A DNA stretch of 64,000 nt from an uncultured Treponema sp. (GTDB taxonomy: Bacteria; Spirochaetota; Spirochaetia; Treponematales; Treponemataceae). The notes under the pieces were generated by a model. It worked only from the letters and a program-made list of their open reading frames with translations. It did not search any database and was not told the DNA's origin. The first letter of the stretch is position 1, and each line of letters opens with the position of its first letter. The DNA lies in NCBI GenBank assembly GCA_949299755.1, contig CASGBA010000002.1, forward strand, positions 62,001 through 126,000, written 5' to 3'. Position numbers and translations under genes: made by a program. This document shows, piece after piece, positions 34,129 through 43,631 of this stretch.

Positions 34129-34158
34129 ATTATACTTCTTCGATTAAAAAACCGTCAA
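34129..34158 (-). promoter_or_regulatory. Promoter of the GH13 gene (leaderless geometry)
   Basis: On the minus strand TTGACG (34153-34158) and a perfect TATAAT (34129-34134) are 18 bases apart. Only seven bases separate the -10 from the ATG at 34121, so the mRNA would begin at the start codon. Confidence 0.6.
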
Positions 34159-34233
34159 GTAAAGATTATTTTTAAAAACCTTGCTTAAAAAAGACATAAA
34201 CTATAAAATACTACGGAAAATTGCGGGGGCAAA

Positions 34234-35991
34234 ATGAAGCTTTCGGATAAAATCAGTTTGAATAAATCCTTCATAATCGGTTTTGCAATGTTTTTATGTT
34301 TTCTTCCCGGCTTTGCGGAAAGCCCGGTGAAGAATCCAGTCAAAGCGCCCTTCACAAAGGGAGTGAATCTTTCCCAATGGTTTGAAAGGGAGAGCCCGGA
34401 TTCGGTACAGTTTAATCTTTTCACCCGGGAAACATTTTACGAACTGAAGGACATGGGGATTGATATAGTCAGGCTTCCCATTCACTTTGAAAACCTTTCC
34501 GGAGAAGAAAACAACTGGACGATAAACGAAAAAATATTCTCATATCTGGACCAGGTGGTTTCCTGGGCTGAAGAGGTACAAACATACATCATTCTGGACA
34601 ATCATTCTTTTGACCCGGCTGTTTCCACCCCGGATGACATTGAAAAACGGCTGGAAAATATCTGGAGGCAGGTTGCCGCCAGATACAAGGACAGGAGCCG
34701 GTATGTCATGTACGAGATTCTGAATGAACCCCACGGTATTTCAATTTCCCGCTGGGGGAAAATACAGGGAAACATAATAAAGGTTATACGCTCCATCGAT
34801 AAAACGCACACAATAATTGCAGGCGGGGCGGTTTGGAATGACATAGAGTCCTTATTCAAACTTCCGGAATACAAGGATGACAATATTGTCTACACATTCC
34901 ATTTTTACGATCCCTATCTGTTTACACACCAGGGAGGGGCTTGGACTGACATCGGGAATATCAGGGGGATTCCCTTCCCATACAGAAAAGACAGTATGCC
35001 GGCTACACCACGGAAAAAAACCCAGTACGCCGCCCAATTGCTGGCAAATTACAAAAGGGACGGGAATGCCGCTGCCATGGAGAAGGCTTTGGACAGAGCC
35101 GCGGAATTTTCCGCAAAAAGGAACGCCGTTGTCTTTTGCGGGGAAATGGGGGTATACATGACTTTTGCGGATAAAAATGAAAGGGTTGAATGGTACAGGA
35201 CAACGGCGGCTCTTTTAAATGAAAGGAACATCCCGTGGACCATGTGGGATTATTACGGGAGCTTCGGCCTTTTCAATTCCGCCGCAGGAGGCTTTTATCC
35301 GGATGATATAAACAAGCCTTTGGCAAAAGCCATCGGATTCTCGGTTCCGGACCACACCGGCCCTGCGATACAGTTTGCCGAAGAAAATAACATTGGATTC
35401 CAGTGGCACACCCCGGACTCCGAATTGTCCTGGAAGGCGGAAGGGAACCGGTTTTTAATCCACAACAGTTCCCCCACCCCATTCCGGGGAATAAGGAACG
35501 GAATAAAACTTGAAGACGGCTGGAACGGAGGATATGTGGCCGCCGATGAAGACGACGGGGAAAGCGGAACAGCCCTGGGCTGGGGAAAATGCGGAAGGTA
35601 CGGCCGGCTCGGTTTGTCTTTCATTAAGCCGGTGGATTTATCGTACCCGGTTGCGGAAGGAGCTTCCCTTGAATTCAAAATCAAGCGGAGCGGCAGCACG
35701 GGCAGGATTCAAATACGGTTTGAAAATCCCGAAACGGAAACATCAATCCCCTGGCGTATTGGAACCGATTTTAACGAGGCAGACTGCCCCGATGACGGCA
35801 AATTCCACACAATACGAATACCCCTGTCCGGAATGACGGAAACAGGGGCGTGGATTTCCTCCGCATCGGAATGGAAGGAAGGCGAGCCGGGGAAATTCAA
35901 CTGGAGGGAAACCGCTTCCCTGTTTTTCACCGCTGAATACGATTCCATGGAACATGGGGCTTTTCTAATAAAGGATATTGTCATCCGGTGA
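34234..35991 (+). CDS. Secreted GH5 endoglucanase with C-terminal beta-sandwich module
   Basis: A 585-residue glycoside hydrolase family 5 enzyme for cellulose or related beta-glucans. Residues 1-29 are a signal peptide ending near GFAES. The catalytic domain runs over about 35-375. Acid/base Glu165 lies in YEILNEPHG, nucleophile Glu304 in VVFCGEMGVY, and FHFYDPYLFTHQG is also typical. Residues about 420-585 look like a carbohydrate-binding module of beta-sandwich type (LEFKIKRSGSTGRIQIRF, SLFFTAEYD). No dockerin or barrel is seen. A GGGGG-type ribosome site precedes the ATG, and a bidirectional terminator follows. Confidence 0.93.
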   Translation: MKLSDKISLNKSFIIGFAMFLCFLPGFAESPVKNPVKAPFTKGVNLSQWFERESPDSVQFNLFTRETFYELKDMGIDIVRLPIHFENLSGEENNWTINEKIFSYLDQVVSWAEEVQTYIILDNHSFDPAVSTPDDIEKRLENIWRQVAARYKDRSRYVMYEILNEPHGISISRWGKIQGNIIKVIRSIDKTHTIIAGGAVWNDIESLFKLPEYKDDNIVYTFHFYDPYLFTHQGGAWTDIGNIRGIPFPYRKDSMPATPRKKTQYAAQLLANYKRDGNAAAMEKALDRAAEFSAKRNAVVFCGEMGVYMTFADKNERVEWYRTTAALLNERNIPWTMWDYYGSFGLFNSAAGGFYPDDINKPLAKAIGFSVPDHTGPAIQFAEENNIGFQWHTPDSELSWKAEGNRFLIHNSSPTPFRGIRNGIKLEDGWNGGYVAADEDDGESGTALGWGKCGRYGRLGLSFIKPVDLSYPVAEGASLEFKIKRSGSTGRIQIRFENPETETSIPWRIGTDFNEADCPDDGKFHTIRIPLSGMTETGAWISSASEWKEGEPGKFNWRETASLFFTAEYDSMEHGAFLIKDIVIR

Positions 35992-36004
35992 AAAATCCAG
36001 GGTG

Positions 36005-36041
36005 AAAAAAACCTGCGGAAATAAATTCCGCAGGTTTTTTT
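36005..36041. terminator. Bidirectional terminator between GH5 and clpB
   Basis: The arms ACCTGCGGAA and TTCCGCAGGT enclose ATAAA and are flanked by an A-run before and a T-run after. The element can therefore end transcription of the GH5 gene on the plus strand and of clpB on the minus strand. Confidence 0.9.
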
Positions 36042-36056
36042 GTATTTTCCGGGCGG

Positions 36057-38645
36057 CTATTTTTTAGTAAACACCAAACCGGCGGAAGACTTGTCTTTGG
36101 TCACTTCAATTGCGGAGCCTTCCGGATACTTTCCGGCTATAATCTCCTTTGCCAGAGGATTTTCCAGATAAGTCTGTATGGCCCGTTTCACCGGCCTTGC
36201 ACCGAACAGGGGATCGTAACCCACATCCGCCAGGAATGCCACGGCGCTGTCCGCCACTAAAAGCTTGAGTCTGCGGCTTTCGAGGCGCTTGGCAGCTCTT
36301 TCCAACTGCTTGCGCACAATGGCGACAATGCTGTCCTTGCCGAGACGGCTGAATGTAATAACCTCGTCAATCCTGTTTATGAATTCAGGACGGAAAGACT
36401 GCTTCAGCATTTCATGGACGCGGCCTTCCACAGCCTTCAGTTTTTCATCCGTGTCAGCCTGAAGAATCAAATCGCTCCCCAGATTGCTGGTCATGATTAT
36501 TATTGTATTCTTGAAATCCACCACCCGGCCCTGGGAATCCGTAAGACGACCGTCATCCAAAACCTGGAGAAGCACATTGAACACATCAGGATGCGCCTTT
36601 TCAATTTCATCGAAGAGAACAACACTGTAAGGACGCCGCCGGACTGCTTCCGTAAGCTGTCCCCCTTCGTCATAACCCACATATCCGGGAGGTGCGCCGA
36701 TAAGGCGGCTGACAGCGAATTTTTCCATGTACTCGCTCATGTCGATGCGGGTAAGAGCCTTTTCGTCGTTGAACAGAAAATCCGCAAGGGTTTTTGCCAG
36801 CTCCGTTTTTCCCACACCGGTGGGACCAATAAAAAGGAAGCTTCCCAGGGGTTTGTTCTCATCGGAAAGACCTGCCCTGTTGCGCCGTATCGCATCAGCC
36901 ACCGCAGACACAGCCTCATCCTGACCTACGACACGTTTATGGAGGACATTTTCCAGCTCAATGTATTTCTGCTTTTCGCTGGCCATCATTTTGCTGACAG
37001 GAATCCCGGTCCAAGAGGAAACCACAGAAGCGATGTCCTCTTCACCGACTTCCTCACGCAAAAGCTTCGCCTGGCCTTTTCCGGAATCATCCCCGGATGC
37101 CATGCTGAGCTTTTTCTCGAGTTCAGGTATCTTGCCGTACTTGATTTCCGCAGCCTTATTCAAATCCCCTTCCCTTGTGTAGCGTACTTCATCAAGGCGG
37201 AGTTGCTCAAGCTGTTCTTTAAGCTGTCGGCTTTCACCGATACGCTTTTTCTCGTTCTCCCACTGTAACCTCATGGCGTTTCGTTTTTCAGTCAAAACGG
37301 AAAGTTCCTGCTCGATTTTTTTCAGCCTTTCGATGGAAGCGGGATCCGTTTCCTTGGACAAGGCTTGCTTTTCTATCGTAAGCTGAAGTATTTTCCGCTC
37401 AACCTGATCCAACTCGGTAGGCTGGCTTTCAATCTCCATTTTAAGACGGCTGGCTGCCTCGTCCACAAGGTCGATGGCCTTGTCAGGCAAAAAACGGCTT
37501 GTGATATACCTGTCCGACAGGGTGGCAGCCGCGACAAGGGCTTCATCTTTTATGCGCACACCATGATGGACTTCGTACTTTTCCTTCAAGCCGCGCAATA
37601 TGGCTATTGTATCCGTCACGGAAGGTTCCACACAGTAAACCTGCTGGAAACGCCTCTCAAGAGCCGAATCCTTTTCAATGTATTTGCGGTATTCATCAAG
37701 GGTCGTGGCCCCTATCACATGGAGTTCCCCACGGGACAAAGCGGGCTTCAGCATATTGGAAGCGTCCATGGAACCTTCCGAAGCGCCGGCACCCACAAGG
37801 GTATGGAGCTCATCGATGAAAAGAATGATGCGCCCCTCTGATTTCTGGACTTCCTGAATAACGGCTTTTAACCGCTCCTCGAATTCGCCCCTGAATTTTG
37901 CCCCGGCGACCAGGGAACCCAAATCAAGGGTTAAAAGCCGTTTATCCCTCAGGGTTTCTGGCACATCGCCGGAAACAATGCGTCTGGCAAGGCCTTCCAC
38001 GATGGCGGTTTTACCGACACCGGGTTCACCTATCAACACCGGGTTGTTCTTTGTCCTTCTGCTTAAAACCTGCATCACTCGGCGGATTTCTTCATCCCGG
38101 CCGATAACCGGGTCAATTTTTTCCTGCCGGGCAAGAGCCGTTAAATCCCTGCAATATTTTTCCAGGGACTGCATGGTGGCTTCCGGATCTTCGCTTGTTA
38201 TCCGCTGGTTTCCCCGGATTTCCTTCAGGGCGCTTAAAACAAGGTTCCTGTTAATGCCGGCATCTTTCAAAATGGAGGCTGCCTCGTCCCTTCCTTGAAG
38301 CATTGCCAGAAAAATATGCTCGGTGGAAACGTATTCGTCCTTCAAATCCGAAGCTTCTTTCTCGGCGGAAGCCAGAACCTTGGCGGCGGCGGGGGAAAAG
38401 GTCAGTTGGGCGGAATCCCCTGTAACCCGGGGAAGCCTCCTGATTGAATCATCCGCTTCCGAAGCTATTTCGTCCGGTGAAATACCTATGCGCTCCAGTA
38501 AGGGAGGAATTACCCCGCCTTCCTGGGTCACAAGCTCATATAAAATATGCTGGTTTTCTACCTGGGAGTTGTCGTTGCGCTGTGCAATGGAAGTGGCATC
38601 CTGCACCGCCTCCCTTGCTTTTATTGTATATTTATCTATATTCAT
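36057..38645 (-). CDS. clpB: ClpB disaggregase
   Basis: A Hsp100 AAA+ chaperone of 862 residues that pulls proteins out of aggregates with DnaK. The order is the N-domain repeats ([17 protein letters not shown] start), AAA-1 with GEPGVGKT, the coiled-coil middle domain (about 400-530, [18 protein letters not shown]), and AAA-2 with [18 protein letters not shown] and its Walker [15 protein letters not shown]. The length is normal. No ribosome site is visible. TATATT (38652-38657) ends six bases before the ATG, but its -35 is poor. No HrcA-type CIRCE repeat was seen in the short upstream gap. Confidence 0.97.
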   Translation of the reverse strand: MNIDKYTIKAREAVQDATSIAQRNDNSQVENQHILYELVTQEGGVIPPLLERIGISPDEIASEADDSIRRLPRVTGDSAQLTFSPAAAKVLASAEKEASDLKDEYVSTEHIFLAMLQGRDEAASILKDAGINRNLVLSALKEIRGNQRITSEDPEATMQSLEKYCRDLTALARQEKIDPVIGRDEEIRRVMQVLSRRTKNNPVLIGEPGVGKTAIVEGLARRIVSGDVPETLRDKRLLTLDLGSLVAGAKFRGEFEERLKAVIQEVQKSEGRIILFIDELHTLVGAGASEGSMDASNMLKPALSRGELHVIGATTLDEYRKYIEKDSALERRFQQVYCVEPSVTDTIAILRGLKEKYEVHHGVRIKDEALVAAATLSDRYITSRFLPDKAIDLVDEAASRLKMEIESQPTELDQVERKILQLTIEKQALSKETDPASIERLKKIEQELSVLTEKRNAMRLQWENEKKRIGESRQLKEQLEQLRLDEVRYTREGDLNKAAEIKYGKIPELEKKLSMASGDDSGKGQAKLLREEVGEEDIASVVSSWTGIPVSKMMASEKQKYIELENVLHKRVVGQDEAVSAVADAIRRNRAGLSDENKPLGSFLFIGPTGVGKTELAKTLADFLFNDEKALTRIDMSEYMEKFAVSRLIGAPPGYVGYDEGGQLTEAVRRRPYSVVLFDEIEKAHPDVFNVLLQVLDDGRLTDSQGRVVDFKNTIIIMTSNLGSDLILQADTDEKLKAVEGRVHEMLKQSFRPEFINRIDEVITFSRLGKDSIVAIVRKQLERAAKRLESRRLKLLVADSAVAFLADVGYDPLFGARPVKRAIQTYLENPLAKEIIAGKYPEGSAIEVTKDKSSAGLVFTKK

Positions 38646-38697
38646 ACTTTAAATATACAAATAAAAGCCGCAAAAAAAAATATCTTAAAAAGATTTA

Positions 38698-38898
38698 TTA
38701 AAATTTCGGAATTCCCTCATCCTTGTGATCAGGGAAATAGTGATCCAAATATTCAAGACATTGGATAGCTACACGCTGCGCATGTTCATACCAAATATAG
38801 TAAAGCTCATTATTTATATCATGCGGGAAAGGCGCTCCTTGAACATCAGATACAAGCTGTTTTAAAATTGCCAGTCCGTCCCGGTCGATTTTTCTCAT
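38698..38898 (-). CDS. Small protein of unknown function
   Basis: A 66-codon frame, not recognised. The frame is open to 38970, but that would run into the protease gene. The ATG at 38896-38898 gives MRKIDRDGLAILKQLVSDVQG and has a GGGGGA stretch before it. The product is acidic and rich in His and Tyr (NNELYYIWYEHAQRVAIQCL, DHYFPDHKDEG), with no signal or membrane helix. It lies between the M16 protease and clpB, all on the minus strand. It could be a real small protein of the protease transcript. Confidence 0.5.
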   Translation of the reverse strand: MRKIDRDGLAILKQLVSDVQGAPFPHDINNELYYIWYEHAQRVAIQCLEYLDHYFPDHKDEGIPKF

Positions 38899-38939
38899 TC
38901 CTGTCCCCCAGAAAAAGGCGTTTAAACAACGATAGCTTA

Positions 38940-41900
38940 TTATATAATATAATTCCTTATATTTCCACAAAAATCACCTTTTTCAGCGAGTTTTATTATC
39001 TTTTTCGTACCGACAGCAACTTCTTTCCGCATGCCCAGGTTTTCCCGCAAAAATTCCGCCGCTTCTTTCAATTTTTCAGGGGTAAGGGATTTCATGAACC
39101 GGAGCTTTGTTTTCCTGGTTTCTCCGGTGATACCATACAAAAACCGGATACAATCCGTAAAAGCCCTGTCACACGGAGTCCTGGGTTTTATTTCCCTGCT
39201 GTAGCACCCCGTTATCATGCTGTCCGTCTCTTCCCGGGAAAGAAGCAAAGAAGAGGCCTCCTCCAATGCGGAGACAAAAACCGAAAGGGAACGTACCGGT
39301 CCGGGATCCCGGTAGGAAGAAAACACGAACACGTTTTCCAGGGAATCGGGACAGGCAAAAACCCCGTAAGCGCCACCGGTTGTCCGTATTTTTTCCCAAA
39401 GGGGACCGTTTGAAAACCAGTGTCCAAGAACCGTAACCGCCGCATTCATTTCGTCCGGATATGGAGGAGCCGGTAATGCCATGGCGGAAAAACCGACCTG
39501 CATCTCTGAGTATACGGTCTCAAATTCCACACTTCCGGTGTTATCCCCGAAACCGGAACCTGCATCCGTCATTTTGAAGAAGGTTGAAGCATCCCTGCAT
39601 TCAGGATTGGCAGGGGCTAAACCTGAAAAATCCTTCATAAGCGAAAGGACACAGCCGGAAAGCTTTTTAAGGCCGGTTTCCGTTCCGGTCAAATGGACAA
39701 AAACACCGCTTCCGGTAATTTTGGAACGCAGTTCCTCCAGTTTCCGGGAAAGGAAATTTAAATCCTGCTTTTTCCCGGATAACCCGCGGATAAAACGGAT
39801 TTGCGAAAAACCGTTCCATAATTCGTCCACAGCCCGGGCACGGCTGGCACCAACCGAAGCCCTGGATGAAGCGTACTGGTGGCCGGAAGGGACTATTGAG
39901 GATTCCAGGTCGTTCATGTATTCTGAAAAAAGGGTTTTTATCCTCTTTGTATCCGAAAAATCCGCCGACCTGACAATCCTCAGGGCGAATTTAAAAGCCT
40001 CATCAGAAAGTTCTTCCAGCATTTTTATCCTGAAAACCAAAAAATCCCTTCCCGCATCACCGTTTTTAAATGGAGCAGGCAGCCTGGCACCGGACACAGG
40101 GGATGACACGTAGAGAGAAACCCCGATGCCACCGAAAAGCCCGGCTGATTCGGAAGCGGCTTCGGCCCAGGTGAGGGGTTGGCCACATGAACCGGAAAGC
40201 CCCACATTTGAAAAGGCGGCGGTAAAAAACGGCAGGAAAGGGTAATCCTCCGGGGACAGGGTATCTACGGGAAAAAAGAAATCCGCATAGGTAATGCCGT
40301 TCACATTTTGTTCATGGGTCATCATCACCGCATCTTTCCCGAAGGTTGAAAAAATACAGGGTAATTCATCATAGGGTGGCGGCAAGTCTTCCGGCGCCAA
40401 ATGGGGGATGAGGGCCAGGTTTTCGGGGGATTCCGGACTCATTTGTTTTTCAAACAGGGCTTTTTGCTTTTCCAAAAAAATCCGGCGGTTTTCTTCCTCC
40501 TTTAATCCGGAAGAGAGCTCGAACTGCCTGATTTTTTCCTGGAAAACCGTTTCCTGCCGGCTTGACCATTCTTTGTCGGGATAAACTGAAAGAAGGGTCC
40601 TGTGATTGTTTTCCAAAAACCAATCCCGGATTAAATCCGCCAAAATCTCCGGGCGGTCCGCAATATCCGCTTTCAGTTTTTCAAAAACCGGAATGTAGCG
40701 CATGGTCTCCCAAGGGGTTTTACCCCTGAGCCATCCGCGTAACGAACGTGACATCAGCACCAGGGAGAATGGTCCGGAACCACGCCGGATTTCCCTGTTG
40801 AGGAAATCCATTGAACGGACAGCGGTTTCCAGTTCCTTTTGCGGAATACCGTTTTCGACGATACCGCTGAGAGTGTCCAGTATAACCTTCTCCACCTTCC
40901 CCGCATTTTTTCCGTTTACGCCGCGCAACCCGGCGGAAAAACAAAGCAGGCGCATATCCGCTTCCAATCCGTTTGACGGCAGGATGTCTTCGCCCAATCC
41001 GGAATCAAGGAGAGCCTTGGACAGCGGGGAACCGTCATGCCCAAGAAGGATTTCCTCCAAAAGACAGGCTTTCATGAAAACAGAGGCGTCACAGGTTTCC
41101 GGCAAAAGCCAGTTCAATGACACGGAAAGCTTATCCTCCCCCTCATCCATATCGCCGGGGGGCGCGGGTTTACGGACAACCCGGGGCTCATTCCATCTTT
41201 CAGGCAAAGGCGGAAGGGGGACGGGCTCAGCCTGTTCAAATTTTGAAAGGAACCGGCTGTCAAGGAATTCAAATTGTTTTTCTGTAGCTATGTTACCGTA
41301 CAAAAAAATCCTGCAATTTGAGGGATGATAGTATTTTTTATGGAAAGCTTTGAATTCTTCAAAAGTCAGGTCGGGGATACATTCAGGCTCCCCGCCGGAG
41401 TCATACCCATAGGATGTACCTTCAAAAAGGGAACGCACAGTCCAGTCCCCGGCAACGGAATCAAAAGAGGAATAATTCCCTTTCATTTCGTTGAAAACCA
41501 CACCCTGGATGGAAAGCTTTCCGTCATCCTGCATTTCAAAACGGTGCCCTTCCTGTAAGAATGTCCATTCTTCCAACAGGGGGAAAAAAACCGCATCCCC
41601 GTACACAGCCATCAAATTGAAGTAGTCCGATTCAACGGTTGAGCTTGCAGGATAAACGGTTTTGTCCGGATATGTCATTGCATTGAGAAAGGTTTTTATG
41701 CTTTGACGGCACAGGACAACAAAGGGATCTTTCAGGGGGAATTTCTCGGAACCGCACAAAACCGAATGTTCCAGAATGTGTGCGGTGCCCTTTGAATTTT
41801 CGGGTTGGGTCGCAAATGCGAAACCAAAAAGATTTTCCGGATCATCATTCAAAATATGGAAAACCTCACATCCGCTTTTAATATGCCTGGCATAAATTCC

Positions 41901-41990
41901 GGTTGCCTTCATCTCTTCGACGGGAACAATTTCCAGAATTTCGAAGCCGTTTATTTTTTCCCCTTTTGCCAAATTATGCCCTTGAAGCAT
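38940..41990 (-). CDS. Presequence-protease-type M16C zinc peptidase
   Basis: A 1016-residue peptidase of the PreP/insulinase group. It probably degrades small peptides such as cleaved signal sequences in the cytosol, since no signal peptide is seen. The inverted zinc motif HILEH lies in GTAHILEHSVLCGS with the distal Glu further on (NEMKGNYSSFDSV region). Four homologous domains fill the length, and the C-terminal half holds the Arg-Tyr pair region (RTTGGAYGVFACPDSL). The size and the LCGSEKFPLKDPFVVL stretch are typical of M16C rather than shorter M16B. It follows fliG-like by 20 bases. Confidence 0.93.
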   Translation of the reverse strand: MLQGHNLAKGEKINGFEILEIVPVEEMKATGIYARHIKSGCEVFHILNDDPENLFGFAFATQPENSKGTAHILEHSVLCGSEKFPLKDPFVVLCRQSIKTFLNAMTYPDKTVYPASSTVESDYFNLMAVYGDAVFFPLLEEWTFLQEGHRFEMQDDGKLSIQGVVFNEMKGNYSSFDSVAGDWTVRSLFEGTSYGYDSGGEPECIPDLTFEEFKAFHKKYYHPSNCRIFLYGNIATEKQFEFLDSRFLSKFEQAEPVPLPPLPERWNEPRVVRKPAPPGDMDEGEDKLSVSLNWLLPETCDASVFMKACLLEEILLGHDGSPLSKALLDSGLGEDILPSNGLEADMRLLCFSAGLRGVNGKNAGKVEKVILDTLSGIVENGIPQKELETAVRSMDFLNREIRRGSGPFSLVLMSRSLRGWLRGKTPWETMRYIPVFEKLKADIADRPEILADLIRDWFLENNHRTLLSVYPDKEWSSRQETVFQEKIRQFELSSGLKEEENRRIFLEKQKALFEKQMSPESPENLALIPHLAPEDLPPPYDELPCIFSTFGKDAVMMTHEQNVNGITYADFFFPVDTLSPEDYPFLPFFTAAFSNVGLSGSCGQPLTWAEAASESAGLFGGIGVSLYVSSPVSGARLPAPFKNGDAGRDFLVFRIKMLEELSDEAFKFALRIVRSADFSDTKRIKTLFSEYMNDLESSIVPSGHQYASSRASVGASRARAVDELWNGFSQIRFIRGLSGKKQDLNFLSRKLEELRSKITGSGVFVHLTGTETGLKKLSGCVLSLMKDFSGLAPANPECRDASTFFKMTDAGSGFGDNTGSVEFETVYSEMQVGFSAMALPAPPYPDEMNAAVTVLGHWFSNGPLWEKIRTTGGAYGVFACPDSLENVFVFSSYRDPGPVRSLSVFVSALEEASSLLLSREETDSMITGCYSREIKPRTPCDRAFTDCIRFLYGITGETRKTKLRFMKSLTPEKLKEAAEFLRENLGMRKEVAVGTKKIIKLAEKGDFCGNIRNYII

Positions 41991-42009
41991 GGATACCTCG
42001 CCTGTGTTA

Positions 42010-43089
42010 TTATTTTACCCATTCATCATCATCGCCGTTGATGGAAAACTTTCCGTCTTCCCATCCTTTCCGCACCGTAAGGAAAAAGGAGGCTGTCGCT
42101 TGATCCGTTTCCCGTCTGGGAAAGGGACTGCAAGCCTGCTCTTCCTCAAGGATTGAAGCGCCCCGGAGTTTGGAAATGTTTTTCAGAATCTTATTCCGGA
42201 ACTCTTCAGATTTCCCGTATATAATGGCGGCGATATCATGATCTTTGATTTTGCGAAGCTCTTCCTGAAGGAACCTGTCATCGGCAAGAATGATATCATC
42301 CACGGTGAAAAGTCTGCGGCTGATGTCCTGCACAAGATCCGGATCCGTCTCGGCCAGAGAAGAGAGAATTCCCTCCTCCGATTTTCCATCCATTTTGCGC
42401 AGGATGTCGGCAAGAACTGAGTGTCCGTCCACGTGGACAACGGTGGAGACAGCGAGCGTCCGTAACTTTTCTTCCATGGATGAAGCGAGCCGTCTTAAAG
42501 CCTCGGGATTAAGTTTTTTTAATTTCGCAAGATTTAAAACCGTTTCCTTTTTCATTTCGTCCGGCATGAGGGCAATCGCTTCCGCCGCAAGTTTTGACGG
42601 ACACTGGGAAAGGGCAGCCGCTCGCACCGAGGGCGATTCATCGGAAACAAGCTGGTAAAGTTTTTCAGGACTTACCGACTCCAAAAAGGAAAAAGGCTTT
42701 TCCACGGATACGGGGACAGCCTTTTCCATCATTTCCTTTGCCCGCTCGGAACCGAAGGCATTTTCCAGAATGGTACGGGCTGTATTCACACCGCCTTCCT
42801 TTCCGAAGGTTCTTTTCGCCAGGCTTTGAAATTCGGAAAAAATAGCCTCCGCTTCATCGGGGTCAACACTTCTGATTGTGGATATTTCCAGAACGATTTT
42901 TTCAACCTGATCTTGTGAAAGCTTTGACAAAACCTTTGCAGCTTCATCAGCGCCGATGAGAATCAGGAATTTGGCGACCTTTCTGTAAGAGCTTTCTTTT
43001 TTCGGCTGCCCGGCTTTCTTGTTTTCCGAGCCGCCCTCCTGCCCAGGAACCTTGATAAGGCCTGGATAATTTTCTTCATTCAAAGCCAT
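42010..43089 (-). CDS. FliG-like flagellar switch paralogue
   Basis: A 359-residue protein with FliG features. The N-terminal part has FLILIGADEAAKVLSKLSQDQ and the middle contains a helical armadillo-like region. A FliG-C-like segment reads FTVDDIILADDRFLQEELRKI and ends with AIIYGKSEEFRNKILKNIS, where FliG has the torque helix. The N-terminus carries an extra Lys/Gly-rich leader, and the last 45 residues do not look like FliG. Treponemes are known to have two FliG proteins. This one stands outside any flagellar operon and may be FliG1-like, with a modified or structural role. It precedes the M16 protease gene. Confidence 0.75.
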   Translation of the reverse strand: MALNEENYPGLIKVPGQEGGSENKKAGQPKKESSYRKVAKFLILIGADEAAKVLSKLSQDQVEKIVLEISTIRSVDPDEAEAIFSEFQSLAKRTFGKEGGVNTARTILENAFGSERAKEMMEKAVPVSVEKPFSFLESVSPEKLYQLVSDESPSVRAAALSQCPSKLAAEAIALMPDEMKKETVLNLAKLKKLNPEALRRLASSMEEKLRTLAVSTVVHVDGHSVLADILRKMDGKSEEGILSSLAETDPDLVQDISRRLFTVDDIILADDRFLQEELRKIKDHDIAAIIYGKSEEFRNKILKNISKLRGASILEEEQACSPFPRRETDQATASFFLTVRKGWEDGKFSINGDDDEWVK

Positions 43090-43177
43090 GAATCCATAAT
43101 ATCAATGCAAGGTATCTAGGTCAATAAAACACGCAAATTATCCATTCGGTTCGGAGGAATCATATATTGGGGAGGGC

Positions 43178-43211
43178 TTGACATTTTAAACATTTGAATA
43201 TATGTTCAAAT
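43178..43211 (+). promoter_or_regulatory. Promoter and ArsR-type operator of the metal-efflux operon
   Basis: TTGACA (43178-43183) is consensus, and TATGTT (43201-43206) follows after 17 bases. A perfect inverted repeat, ATTTGAA-TATATG-TTCAAAT (43192-43211), covers the -10 and ends one base before the ATG. Its shape and half-sites fit SmtB/ArsR-family operators, so bound repressor would block the polymerase until metal is bound. Confidence 0.75.
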
Positions 43212-43212
43212 A

Positions 43213-43617
43213 ATGAAAAATAAAAGCACTGTATTAAAACCGAACTTTGGCTCCGGGGAAATATGTGAAAAAAAGGAAATCCATCCTGAAAATATTTCCC
43301 ATGCCATGGAAAAAATGCCTGAAGAGAACCTGCTCTATGATTTGGCGGAATTTTTCAAAACCTTCGGAGATTCAACCCGTGTACGCATTGTCGCCGCTCT
43401 TATAGGAGGGGAAATGTGCGTATGTGATTTAGCGGCGATGCTAAACATGACCGTTTCGGCTGTGTCCCATCAACTGAGAATTTTACGGGGAGCCAAAATA
43501 GTGCGCCCTAAAAGGCAGGGAAAACAGATTTTCTATTCCATAGAAGATCACCACGTGGGAATTTTATACAGCGTTGCCCTGGAACATATTCGGGAAGAAT
43601 ATTCGAAAGAGTTTTAA
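43213..43617 (+). CDS. ArsR/SmtB-family metal-responsive repressor
   Basis: A 134-residue winged-helix repressor that should leave its operator when it binds Zn, Cd or Pb. The recognition helix region is LAAMLNMTVSAVSHQLRIL. It has EMCVCDLA (two Cys of the alpha-3 site, as in CadC) and, near the end, D-x-H-x(10)-H-x(2)-E in DHHVGILYSVALEHIRE, the alpha-5 zinc site of SmtB. A Cys at about residue 18 could complete the alpha-3N site. The ATG has no ribosome site and lies where transcription should begin, so the mRNA may be leaderless. It is followed after 14 bases by the P1B ATPase. Confidence 0.92.
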   Translation: MKNKSTVLKPNFGSGEICEKKEIHPENISHAMEKMPEENLLYDLAEFFKTFGDSTRVRIVAALIGGEMCVCDLAAMLNMTVSAVSHQLRILRGAKIVRPKRQGKQIFYSIEDHHVGILYSVALEHIREEYSKEF

Positions 43618-43631
43618 CAAGGAGATTCCTT

